From: Sphingobium sp. Z007
GTDB taxonomy: Bacteria; Pseudomonadota; Alphaproteobacteria; Sphingomonadales; Sphingomonadaceae
NCBI RefSeq assembly: GCF_900013425.1
Contig: NZ_FBXK01000004.1
Coordinates: 1-30,817, forward strand
Direction: 5' to 3'
DNA length: 30,817 bases
Shown: positions 1 through 6,787 of the stretch, in pieces
How positions within the stretch are numbered: position 1 is the stretch's first letter
How the letters are laid out: the number at the start of each line of letters is the position of its first letter
The notes under the pieces: generated by a model
What the model was told of the DNA's origin: nothing
Database searches by the model: none
Seen by the model: only the letters and a program-made list of their open reading frames with translations
Translations under genes and position numbers: made by a program

Positions 1-13
1 AGCGCGACGCAGC
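1..13. repeat. Terminal 13-bp overlap marking a circular molecule
   Basis: The sequence agcgcgacgcagc at the left end is repeated exactly at 30805-30817. Merging the copies joins two halves of one ATPase gene in frame (2601 bp, 867 codons including stop). It also joins the ABC signature motif to the Walker B motif at the expected spacing. The simplest reading is a circular assembly with a short unresolved overlap. Confidence 0.9.
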
Positions 14-1910
14 GATGCTCGCCCTCGCTCAAAACATCGCCCAAGGGGGCGGTGGGCTTACGAACGAGCGTCACCTTGAAACGTGGAATGCCCTGCGCGC
101 TATTCTGCTGACGCAGCTCGACAGCCAAGCCCGCGATACCAAAACTCGCCACCTCGAGCGCGAACTGCGCGCGAAGCGCATCCGTGACGAGCGCCTGCGC
201 GATCTCGGTGCTTTTGGTCGTAACACGATTAGTCGTGGTCTCGCGCTGCGCTAGCTCCAGCCCCGCGATCTCACCGCGCCGGGCGATCTCGGCAACCACA
301 TCATCCTTGATACCTTCAAGCCACTGGCGATCGGCAAGTTCTGTCTTTTCGGCGATCAGGGCAACGCGAGCCGGCGACCCCGCCTCGGCGACAAGCGCGG
401 TGGACCGCGCCGCTACTTCCGCCACAAGGTCGGCGACTGCCTGCCGATCATAGTCGAGGGCAGGAGCGTCAAGCGAAAGCGTAGGGTCAGCATGGCGACG
501 GCCGATCCAACGGTGTCGCCACCGTGCTACGATCAAGCGACCGCGCAAGTCATTTGCCACGGCATCCTGCCGTAGCTCGTCGCGTATGGTTGCCACGATG
601 ATCCGCGCCTCGCTCGCCGATATCGCGCGCCCCCGGAATGCGGCCAAGGCTTCTTCATAGGCGGCGCGCGCGGCTTCGGCGCGCTGCTGGCTATCATCGC
701 GAACAAACGCCTCGAAACGATTGAGACGCTCGGCCGCTTCTGGCGCGAGCCCCTGCTGGCATAACACACATACGTCGTCCGGCTCGGTCGCGGGGAAAGG
801 CCGAGCTGGGTATGCCTCGCGCTCGGAATAGGTTCGAGCGCTTTCCCATAGCGCGCTCCAGGCCTCGCCTCCGATCGCGGGCAGAGGTTCGTCACGGAAC
901 AAGGCTCCCGATGCCGCTTCGGCGGCTTGCCGCGCCGCCTCCTTCGCGGTGACAAGGCGGCGCAGAGTATTGGCGGTTTCGGGATTTAGGGCAGCGAACA
1001 ACCGGTCCAATGCCGCGATCTGAGCATCAACTTTAGCCGTCAACGCGGCGAGCTGACGCGCGGCGCGCGCGGGATCACCGGCAAGGTCGGCTGTGAGCTG
1101 GGCGAGACGATCCAGCTCGGCCTGAGCCAACGTCGCGAGGGCTTCGACAGTGGCGGGATCGGTGCGAGCGGACAATCCGGCGAGGAGCCGGCCCACCGCG
1201 CTCGTTGGGCTGCACGTCGGCGTTGATATGGCCCGCGGAGTGCGAGTTTTGATCGTCGTGATTTCGCCGGCGAGCTTGTCCTTCACCGACTTGCAGAGCT
1301 GCGCGAGCGTCGCGAGCAACTTTAGCGGGAAGGGCGTGTAGGCTAGGTCGTTGGTTTCCTCGACGTGGATGTTCGCGCAACGTGAATCAAAGACGCTGAC
1401 GGCGGTAAGGGCCGCATCCGCTGGAGTGCCAAGCTGCCACACACAAGAATGCTCGGCGGCTCCTATCGTATAGTCGATTGTCGCGGTGGGGACGCCCGGT
1501 GCCAGCTCGTATATGTCGGGAATGATGTCTTCGCGGTTGGGTGTCCGAGCGCGACACGCTTTTTTCAAAATCCGCGAATAGCCGGACTTCCCCGAACCAT
1601 TATCGCCATAGATGACGGTGAGACCTACTAGCTGGAAGGCCAATCGCTGATCGGACGCCAAGGCGTTGACGTGATTCACGGTGTGAACGCGGCGGAGATT
1701 TACTTGGCCCTGGACGCGAGCGGGATCGCGAAAATGATCGGCTGTCACTGGATCGGCCGCCACAGCGCCCTTGCAAATCGCGACCAGCTCATCGATCTCC
1801 GCTGCGACAAGAGGAGTTCCTGTCGCTAACCGGCGCAAGGCGTCACGCTGCCAGCCGGGACTATCCACCGACCATGTGACTATGCTTGCGAGCGCCTGTG
1901 CTTCGGTCAT
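1..1910 (-). CDS. ABC/SMC-like ATPase, N-terminal 636 codons (gene continues across the circular join)
   Basis: This is the 5' part of a gene that runs off the left end and continues at 30804-30114 once the 13-base terminal overlap is merged; the full product is 866 residues (2601 bp, in frame). Seen: the start ATG at 1910-1908 lies 46 bases past the restriction gene stop. Walker A GDNGSGKS is at residues 102-109, followed by an Ala/Glu/Arg-rich helical region. A CVLC motif (C381, C384) sits near the middle, where Rad50 and RloC carry a zinc hook. The signature LSEGEHR is at 627-633, just before the join. Known: such ATPases dimerise around DNA and ATP and are common beside restriction systems. 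Inferred: a DNA-sensing defence ATPase transcribed last in the resolvase-vsr-MTase-REase operon. The exact family is uncertain; a RecF/SMC-like repair role is the alternative. Confidence 0.85.
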   Translation of the reverse strand, partial: MTEAQALASIVTWSVDSPGWQRDALRRLATGTPLVAAEIDELVAICKGAVAADPVTADHFRDPARVQGQVNLRRVHTVNHVNALASDQRLAFQLVGLTVIYGDNGSGKSGYSRILKKACRARTPNREDIIPDIYELAPGVPTATIDYTIGAAEHSCVWQLGTPADAALTAVSVFDSRCANIHVEETNDLAYTPFPLKLLATLAQLCKSVKDKLAGEITTIKTRTPRAISTPTCSPTSAVGRLLAGLSARTDPATVEALATLAQAELDRLAQLTADLAGDPARAARQLAALTAKVDAQIAALDRLFAALNPETANTLRRLVTAKEAARQAAEAASGALFRDEPLPAIGGEAWSALWESARTYSEREAYPARPFPATEPDDVCVLCQQGLAPEAAERLNRFEAFVRDDSQQRAEAARAAYEEALAAFRGRAISASEARIIVATIRDELRQDAVANDLRGRLIVARWRHRWIGRRHADPTLSLDAPALDYDRQAVADLVAEVAARSTALVAEAGSPARVALIAEKTELADRQWLEGIKDDVVAEIARRGEIAGLELAQRETTTNRVTTKSTEIAQALVTDALRAQFALEVASFGIAGLAVELRQQNSAQGIPRFKVTLVRKPTAPLGDVLSEGEHRCVA

Positions 1911-1934
1911 CGATGTAAGCGCCTAGATTTTCGG

Positions 1935-1948
1935 CCCGCTGGTGCGGG
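1935..1948 (-). other. Small hairpin between the restriction and ATPase genes
   Basis: CCCGC and GCGGG pair around a 4-base loop in the 46-base gap between the restriction gene stop (1957) and the ATPase start (1910). There is no T-run after it on the minus strand, so it is more likely an attenuating or RNA-processing structure than a strong terminator. It may be chance. Confidence 0.25.
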
Positions 1949-1956
1949 TCTGTTGA

Positions 1957-2790
1957 TTACACCTGACGCAGCTCGTCCAGAAAGCTCGTTAGGACATGCT
2001 CAAGGTCGGGAAACACGGGATGCTCGGCAAAGTGGCGCGTCAGTTCGCTCTCGATCGTTGTCGCTGATTTCGCGTCCACCTTGGACGCCTCCGCCCATTT
2101 GCGCCCTGGATGCATCGTATCCCACGGCGACCGCTTGTTGGCGCGTGTGGTCGCGTCGTCACCATGCTTGCCCAGCCCGTAGAGAATGTTCGTCTCGCTG
2201 TTCCATATCGGCCGGAACAGATGAATCAGATAATCCTCGGCCGCGGTTTGCCCGCCGCTCTGCACGACAAGCGAGCGGCACTCAAAGTCAGCCAGATCAA
2301 GCGTGGTCGTGGCCTTCGCGATATTCTTGCTGTGTTCGGTAAGGCGGCTCGAAAGCCGCGGCCCCTGCTCAAGCGGAGTACGCGCGTTGTTGATGGCCGG
2401 TGCTGCCTGCCCGACGTAAATCGGGGTCTCGGTGCCGCTGATCGCCGCGTAGGCGGGGAAAGGACCATTGTAGTAGATGGCATAAACGCCCGATCCGTAA
2501 GCGCGCGGAATTTTGGAGAGCGGATGGCGCGACTGCGCGACGAGCGCCAGCGCGACGAAGCGGCCGACAATCTTGGGATTGCCAGGATCAAAAACTGCGG
2601 TTGGCTGTCGGATCGGGTCGAGCGTGTTGAGGAAGGATTCCAGCTCCTCGATGACGCCTCGGATTTCCTTGTCGAGCGTGCGGCGGCGCTGCGACGACAG
2701 CTCCGTAGCGGTCGCCTGCTCGACAAGCTGGTCCAGATTCGCGCGCAGTTCGGCGATCGGTGATGGGGCGGGGGTCGGCTTGCGGCTCAT
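1957..2790 (-). CDS. Eco29kI-family type II restriction endonuclease (GIY-YIG)
   Basis: This encodes a 277-residue predicted type II restriction enzyme. Seen: the GIY-YIG core is GVYAIYYNG (Y103) then YVG (Y125). It is followed by RLTEH (Arg and His four apart), AEDYLI (catalytic-type Glu) and PIWN (Asn twelve after the Glu). From memory, this order and spacing match the active site of Eco29kI, which cuts CCGCGG. The N-terminal 60 residues are helical. The start ATG at 2790 forms a 4-base ATGA overlap with the methyltransferase stop; an upstream in-frame start at 2883 would sit inside the methyltransferase gene and is less likely. Inferred: it pairs with the methyltransferase, and translational coupling would let methylation precede cutting. 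The actual specificity is not readable from the sequence. Confidence 0.9.
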   Translation of the reverse strand: MSRKPTPAPSPIAELRANLDQLVEQATATELSSQRRRTLDKEIRGVIEELESFLNTLDPIRQPTAVFDPGNPKIVGRFVALALVAQSRHPLSKIPRAYGSGVYAIYYNGPFPAYAAISGTETPIYVGQAAPAINNARTPLEQGPRLSSRLTEHSKNIAKATTTLDLADFECRSLVVQSGGQTAAEDYLIHLFRPIWNSETNILYGLGKHGDDATTRANKRSPWDTMHPGRKWAEASKVDAKSATTIESELTRHFAEHPVFPDLEHVLTSFLDELRQV

Positions 2791-3953
2791 GCGGCGACCA
2801 AATGCCTTGCGACGTTTTTCCCAACGGCATGAGCGAGCTGCACCGGGACGGCGTTGCCGAGTTGCCGCATGGCTTCGCTCCACGATCCGTGGAAGCGGAA
2901 AGCATCCGGGAATGTCTGCAACCGGGCGCTCTCACGAACACTGAAATAGCGAACGCTACCATCGGCGCGCCGAAGCATGTTCTCGCCTCCGGGCACCCCA
3001 TGAACGCCCGCCTTGAGGGTCTTGCCGGCCTCATCGAGTGGGCTTCCGGTATGCCCAACATAGCTCCGTGCGCCGCCCTGAAAACGATGATTGAGGCACG
3101 CAGCGGCTAATTCTGGCTCTCGTTCCGGGTCGGGAAGGTCGCCAATCGCATCACGGACGGTCAACCAAGCCGCGGTTTGAGGTTTCTCCGCCAGAGCTAG
3201 CCCGCGCGCGTGAAGGCGGGCATCGATAACGCGGTGACGCTTTGCGACCTTATGCTGATCCCAATAGTCTCCTGATCGCACCTGTTCCCATAGCAGTGAT
3301 TCCAGTGAGTGCGTCTCTTCCGGGAACGACCATTCGATACCAAGGTCCGCGCGGAAGCCGGCGAATACGACCCGCTCGCGACGCTGAGGAACGCCATAAT
3401 TGGCCGCGTTCAATACGCGATACACGACATTGTAACGCAGCTCGTCCGAGCTGCCTTTAGCGGTGTGATGCCGCTCCAAGCGGACCATGTGATCCAGCCA
3501 CGCCTCACCTGGCAGCGGCGTCAGCTCGGGATAAGTAAGCTGATGCACGATATGGGCGAGGTACGTGGCGAAGCTCGCCCTAGTTAGCCCCTTAACGTTC
3601 TCGAACACGAATGCTCGCGGACGTGTTTCGCGCACGACCCTCACCGCCTCTGGCCACATGTCGCGCGCATCGGCATGGGCACGATGCTTCCCACCAAGAG
3701 AGAATGGCTGACAAGGCGGCCCCCCCGTCACGAGGTCGATATTGCCCTCGTGGCGCCGGAAATCGACAGCCCGAATATCGCCTTCCGTGGGCAGCGGCCA
3801 ATGCCCAATGCCGCCCACTTTGGCTTTGCGGTTTTCTCGGATCGTATCGCAGCACCAACGATCCCACTCGACCACCTGCGCGGGGCGGAACCCTGCTTGG
3901 CTGATCCCCATTCCAAGGCCGCCGGCACCGGCGAATAGCTCAATGGCCCGCAT
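2787..3953 (-). CDS. DNA (cytosine-5) methyltransferase of the R-M system
   Basis: This encodes a 388-residue C5-cytosine methyltransferase that would protect host DNA from the adjacent nuclease. Seen motifs: I, FAGAGG (residues 7-12), for AdoMet; IV, GGPPCQPFS, with catalytic Cys81; VI, FENVKG; VIII, QRRERVVFAGF; IX, RESARLQTFPDAF; X, QLGNAVPV. The whole C5 motif order is present and unbroken. In-frame upstream starts exist at 3983 and 3971. I chose ATG 3953 because GGGAG lies about 5-6 bases ahead and the protein then begins directly at motif I (MRAIELFAGAGG). This start overlaps the end of vsr by 14 bases. Its 3' end overlaps the restriction gene by 4 bases. By family pairing the target could be CCGCGG, but that is inference. 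Confidence 0.93.
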   Translation of the reverse strand: MRAIELFAGAGGLGMGISQAGFRPAQVVEWDRWCCDTIRENRKAKVGGIGHWPLPTEGDIRAVDFRRHEGNIDLVTGGPPCQPFSLGGKHRAHADARDMWPEAVRVVRETRPRAFVFENVKGLTRASFATYLAHIVHQLTYPELTPLPGEAWLDHMVRLERHHTAKGSSDELRYNVVYRVLNAANYGVPQRRERVVFAGFRADLGIEWSFPEETHSLESLLWEQVRSGDYWDQHKVAKRHRVIDARLHARGLALAEKPQTAAWLTVRDAIGDLPDPEREPELAAACLNHRFQGGARSYVGHTGSPLDEAGKTLKAGVHGVPGGENMLRRADGSVRYFSVRESARLQTFPDAFRFHGSWSEAMRQLGNAVPVQLAHAVGKNVARHLVAA

Positions 3954-4380
3954 GGGGTCTCCCTTCGTCATCAAGAAATCCACGTATTTTGTTCTTTAAT
4001 TGTTCCGTCTGCCCGCATTCGCATTCCCAGACAACCATCTGCCGCCAATCCTCGCGGTTGAGTGCTTCACGATTGCGCTCGTCCCGTTCTCGATTGCCCT
4101 CCAGCTTAGGCTCCCAAAAATTCTGGCGCGACTTCGGCATGCGCGCCAGTTTGCAGGCCGGGTCGGAGTGACGATGCCAGAAACAGCCATGCACGAAGAT
4201 GACTTTGCGGCGGTTACGAAAAACGAGGTCCGGACTACCGGGAAGGCGCTTGTCGTGCAGCCTGTAGCGATAGCCCATGCCATGAACGAGACGACGAACA
4301 GTCATTTCGGGCTTGGTGTCTTTGCCGCGCACGCGGCTCATGCGCTCTGATCGCGCCGCCGGTGAAAGCGTGTCGGTCAT
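3940..4380 (-). CDS. vsr: Very short patch repair (Vsr) endonuclease
   Basis: This encodes a 146-residue Vsr-family nickase that starts repair of T:G mismatches left when 5-methylcytosine deaminates. Seen: RSERMSRVRGKDTKPE near the N terminus; LPGSPDLVF, carrying the catalytic-type Asp; VIFVHGCFWHRH, the His/Cys-rich zinc and active-site block; and a C-terminal WRQMVVWECE strand. Length is normal for the family. ATG 4380 overlaps the resolvase stop as TGATG, and no good Shine-Dalgarno precedes it, so translation is probably coupled to the resolvase gene. Vsr genes commonly accompany C5 methyltransferases, which fits its place directly ahead of one. A GTG at 4383 is an alternative start one codon earlier. 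Confidence 0.93.
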   Translation of the reverse strand: MTDTLSPAARSERMSRVRGKDTKPEMTVRRLVHGMGYRYRLHDKRLPGSPDLVFRNRRKVIFVHGCFWHRHSDPACKLARMPKSRQNFWEPKLEGNRERDERNREALNREDWRQMVVWECECGQTEQLKNKIRGFLDDEGRPHAGH

Positions 4381-4952
4381 CACGACACCTGGCCGGCGCG
4401 ATGCTCGCGCAACACTCGCTGCACTGTTGATCGCGATACGCGGAAAAGGTTGGCGAGCTGCGCGGGGGAGCCTTGACCTGTCTCGGCCTTGGCGATGATT
4501 TCGGCACGTTGGGGCGCGGTGAGGCTCGGCCGGCGGCCAAGGTGCCGGCCCGCCTTACGCGCGTGAGCAAGGCCGTTCATGGTCCGCTCGCGGATCATGG
4601 CGCGCTCGAACTCGGCGAACGCGCCCAGCATCTGCGTCATCAATCGGCCAGGCGCGGTGGTGGTGTCGATCGCCTCCGTCAACGATCTGAACCCCGCGCC
4701 GGCGGCGGTGATCGCTTCAAGGGTAAATAGGAGGTCACGCAGGGAGCGGGATAGCCGGTCGAGCTTCCACACGGTCAGCACGTCTCCCGGCCCAAGCCGT
4801 TTCAACGCTGCCGCCAGCTCGGCACGATCACCTTGACCGCCCGACGCCTCTTCCTGGTGGATTGCATCGCACCCGGCGTCGCGAAGGGCGCGAAGCTGTG
4901 GGGCTAAGTCCTGGGAGTCGCCTCTGGATACGCGGGCATAGCCGATTTGCAT
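4380..4952 (-). CDS. Serine resolvase/invertase heading the R-M operon
   Basis: This encodes a 190-residue small serine recombinase. Seen: IGYARVS with nucleophile Ser9; LDRLSRSLRDLL and ERAMIRERTMNGLAHARKAG, with the conserved arginines and E-helix; and a C-terminal helix-turn-helix (SPAQLANLFRVSRSTVQRVL). Length and order match Tn3-type resolvases. No transposase or transposon ends adjoin it. It is joined to vsr by a 1-base stop/start overlap, and palindromes resembling res subsites lie upstream at 4963-5043. Inferred roles are plasmid dimer resolution and, because resolvases repress their own promoters by binding res, possible control of the whole downstream R-M operon. It could also be a leftover of an old Tn3 element. 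Confidence 0.9.
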   Translation of the reverse strand: MQIGYARVSRGDSQDLAPQLRALRDAGCDAIHQEEASGGQGDRAELAAALKRLGPGDVLTVWKLDRLSRSLRDLLFTLEAITAAGAGFRSLTEAIDTTTAPGRLMTQMLGAFAEFERAMIRERTMNGLAHARKAGRHLGRRPSLTAPQRAEIIAKAETGQGSPAQLANLFRVSRSTVQRVLREHRAGQVS

Positions 4953-4962
4953 GGTCCCGTTC

Positions 4963-5043
4963 TGACACGGGGTTGTGACACTTGCAAACCTTTGAAAACG
5001 CTAGGGCAGCGAGCTGGTGTCAAAACCGACCGGTTGCGACACC
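4963..5043 (-). promoter_or_regulatory. Putative res site and promoter of the resolvase/R-M operon
   Basis: The 99-base gap between the resolvase start (4952) and the convergent-facing end of the neighbouring gene (5052) holds two dyads. 5016-5043 has GGTGTC and GACACC outer arms with AACCG/CGGTT inner arms, 11 of 14 positions pairing. 4963-4980 has TGACAC...GTGACA-type arms. The TGTC/GACA arms resemble the resolvase subsites seen in the other two elements here. The position implies the resolvase would occupy its own promoter. Confidence 0.5.
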
Positions 5044-5051
5044 AAATATCG

Positions 5052-5393
5052 TTATTGTGGTGAGTTCGACCGACAGGGCCAAGTCTCGCTCATTGCGCGC
5101 TCTGCGCCCGCCATCATGTGCTTGTCGTGGAAGTAGGTGTTGACATCCGCCCAGCGCACATAGGCGGTCCGTAACCGATGACGATTGTAACGAGGTGGAT
5201 CACAGACCCTCTGCTGGGCGATCATCATGTCAACTATGCCCTGGAGGTAAGCTCCGCAGCCCGGCTCGCCTGCCCGGCAGCTCGTGAGCAGCGCCAGACC
5301 CTGCATATCGCTTGGTGTTTCGTCTTGAGCGAGCGCGCCTGTAGGCGCCAGCGCGGCTGCGGCGAACAGCGCCGTCCACCAGTTCCGTGTCAT
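5052..5393 (-). CDS. Secreted Rap1a/Tai-like small protein
   Basis: This encodes a 113-residue protein with an N-terminal signal peptide (hydrophobic stretch ending GALAQ, residues 3-22). The mature part has the spacing typical of Rap1a/Tai-type domains: LLTSCRAGEPGCGAYLQGIVD, a central Cys (RVCDPP) and a final WPC. These cysteines probably form periplasmic disulfides. Known family members include immunity proteins of type VI effectors, but many are of unknown role. The start is 4 bases after the DUF1259 stop, with GGAG ahead, so it is in the same operon. Its link to chromate is only positional. The domain call is from pattern recognition and moderately sure. Confidence 0.6.
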   Translation of the reverse strand: MTRNWWTALFAAAALAPTGALAQDETPSDMQGLALLTSCRAGEPGCGAYLQGIVDMMIAQQRVCDPPRYNRHRLRTAYVRWADVNTYFHDKHMMAGAERAMSETWPCRSNSPQ

Positions 5394-5396
5394 AGG

Positions 5397-6329
5397 TCAG
5401 CTCCGTTGCACATTCGTTTTGTCCAATGCTGCACGGAGCCCGCGTGCGAGCTTCTGAGCATCGTCGTTCGCCCAGAAGTGCATGAAGAAGAGCCGGGGCT
5501 GGTCATCCAGCATGTGATTATGGAGCGCGGTCACCTCGATGCCGCCAGCGCGTAGCGCGCGGAGCACGGGATCGACCTCGGCCGCGGTGAGCACAAAGTC
5601 GCCGGTGATCGCCGCCCGGCCGGAGCCAGTCGGCTGAAAGTTGATCGCGGTCGCGGTGCCCATGGACGCTGGCGCGGGCATGCCGCCATCGCTCAGTTTC
5701 TCCGCGCGCGGAAAGCTGAACTGATACACGCCGCCGTTGGGCTTGCCCTTGCCATCCATCAGCCGGTCGAGCGCGGCGGTGTCGAGGGCGATTGGCGGCG
5801 ACGAGCCCGCGCCAGCGGACGGCGGCTGCGAGTCCCTTGATGGTGCCGTCATCGGTGTACGGCTGGCGGCGAGCGCTTCGCGGAGGGCGGTCGCGAGCTT
5901 CACGGGGTCACCATGGCCGCCGATGTGCATGTACATGGTCGCGGGCGCGGAACGGAGCAGATGGTTGTGGAGCGCGGTGATCGTGAAGCCGGATGCCAGC
6001 AAACGGCTCATGACCGGATTTACCTCCTCATGCGTCAGCACGAGGTCGCCCATGATCATTACTTGGTCGCCCATGGGGTGGAACGCCGCCCAGGAGCCGA
6101 GGGCGAGCGCCGGCTTGATTGTCACACCGTCGAGCTGAACGTTCAGATCACTGCGGGGGAAGCCATAACGGCGAACACCATCGGGCTGCGTCGTTCCGGC
6201 TCGGCCAAGGCTCTTGTCCACGAGCGCCCACCTGTCGCGGTTCGCCTCGGGCGGTGCCGCTTGCGGGTTTGTCTGGGCGGCGGCTGGCGCAGCGAGCGCG
6301 ATCGCCAGCGGGAGCAACAAGTGACGCAA
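5397..6329 (-). CDS. DUF1259 (LppY/LpqO family) periplasmic protein, two-domain
   Basis: This encodes a predicted 310-residue exported protein made of two copies of the DUF1259 fold. The N-terminal half carries FPRSDLNVQLDG, MIMGDLVLTHEEVNPVM and ITALHNHLL; the C-terminal half carries FSFPRAEK, AITGDFVLTAAEVDPVL and VTALHNHML. The repeated ALHNH could bind metal. I chose the TTG start at 6329 because GAGGAGAG lies about 7 bases ahead and the product then begins with a clean signal peptide (RHLLLPLAIALAAPAAAQ). An in-frame ATG at 6365 has no clear ribosome site and overlaps the upstream gene. DUF1259 proteins recur beside chromate genes in proteobacteria, but no biochemical role is known to me. 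Confidence 0.85.
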   Translation of the reverse strand: MRHLLLPLAIALAAPAAAQTNPQAAPPEANRDRWALVDKSLGRAGTTQPDGVRRYGFPRSDLNVQLDGVTIKPALALGSWAAFHPMGDQVMIMGDLVLTHEEVNPVMSRLLASGFTITALHNHLLRSAPATMYMHIGGHGDPVKLATALREALAASRTPMTAPSRDSQPPSAGAGSSPPIALDTAALDRLMDGKGKPNGGVYQFSFPRAEKLSDGGMPAPASMGTATAINFQPTGSGRAAITGDFVLTAAEVDPVLRALRAGGIEVTALHNHMLDDQPRLFFMHFWANDDAQKLARGLRAALDKTNVQRS

Positions 6330-6346
6330 TGCTTCTCTCCTCGATC

Positions 6347-6703
6347 TCAATTGGTTTGTCGGCATGGGAAGCGTTGGCGTAGCGTCATCGTCACACCCGC
6401 CAACCGGGGCAGGTTGGCTGCATGACGGTTCTCTGCCGCCCACGCCAGGAAGATACGGCTCAGCTCGTCCGCTTGAACGCCTCGCCCGCAGATTCCGGCT
6501 TCGCTGCCGCCGTTGCCGAAAGCGGAAAGCGTCTCAGCGGCACCAGCGAGATACGCCTCGCAGCGGCCGTTCGCCTTCCTGTTCGTCTCGTCGGCACACG
6601 TCCGGTAGAACTGCGCTACCGTCTCATAGCGTGGTTGGGCCGGGGCAGACGAGGCCGCTGAGCACGGCAGCATGGCGGCAGTACCTGATCCAACGGCACG
6701 CAT
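6347..6703 (-). CDS. Secreted Rap1a/Tai-like small protein (first gene of the minus-strand operon)
   Basis: This encodes 118 residues with a short signal-like N terminus (MRAVGSGTAAMLPCSAASSA). The mature region fits the Rap1a/Tai pattern: VAQFYRTCADE, then CEAYLAG, then GICGRG, and a final RFPC, giving four conserved-type cysteines. I chose ATG 6703 because GGAGGAG sits about 6 bases ahead; the longer TTG frame to 6721 would use that site as coding. It is followed after 17 bases by the DUF1259 gene, so the three minus-strand genes look like one operon. It resembles the gene at 5052-5393 in cysteine layout, suggesting an old duplication flanking DUF1259. Confidence 0.65.
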   Translation of the reverse strand: MRAVGSGTAAMLPCSAASSAPAQPRYETVAQFYRTCADETNRKANGRCEAYLAGAAETLSAFGNGGSEAGICGRGVQADELSRIFLAWAAENRHAANLPRLAGVTMTLRQRFPCRQTN

Positions 6704-6787
6704 CGCGGTCTCCTCCTCCAAGTTTTAGCTCATCCAAGTAAACGATACAAGTGTACGTTCGTTGCGTCACTATGTTACAGGTGCTTC
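6704..6787. promoter_or_regulatory. Divergent promoter region between the DUF1259 operon and chrBA
   Basis: This 84-base gap must carry promoters for both directions. Seen: AACGA at 6741-6745 and TCGTT at 6759-6763 form a short inverted repeat around a 13-base spacer. A TATGTT at 6771-6776 could be a -10 box for chrB. No convincing -35 box is visible. Because ChrB proteins act as chromate-responsive regulators of their own operons, the inverted repeat is a candidate operator. Confidence 0.35.

Noticed and set aside
1..1910. ATPase considered as a degraded gene because only fragments open with ATG in each frame
   Set aside because: The frame is continuous from 1910 through the circular join to the stop at 30114; only the linear cut makes it appear broken.
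2110..2763. Plus-strand frame opposite the restriction endonuclease
   Set aside because: The minus-strand product has all GIY-YIG active-site residues; the plus frame has none.
4380..5043. Resolvase region considered as part of a third Tn3 transposon
   Set aside because: No transposase fragment, inverted repeats or target duplication could be found around it.
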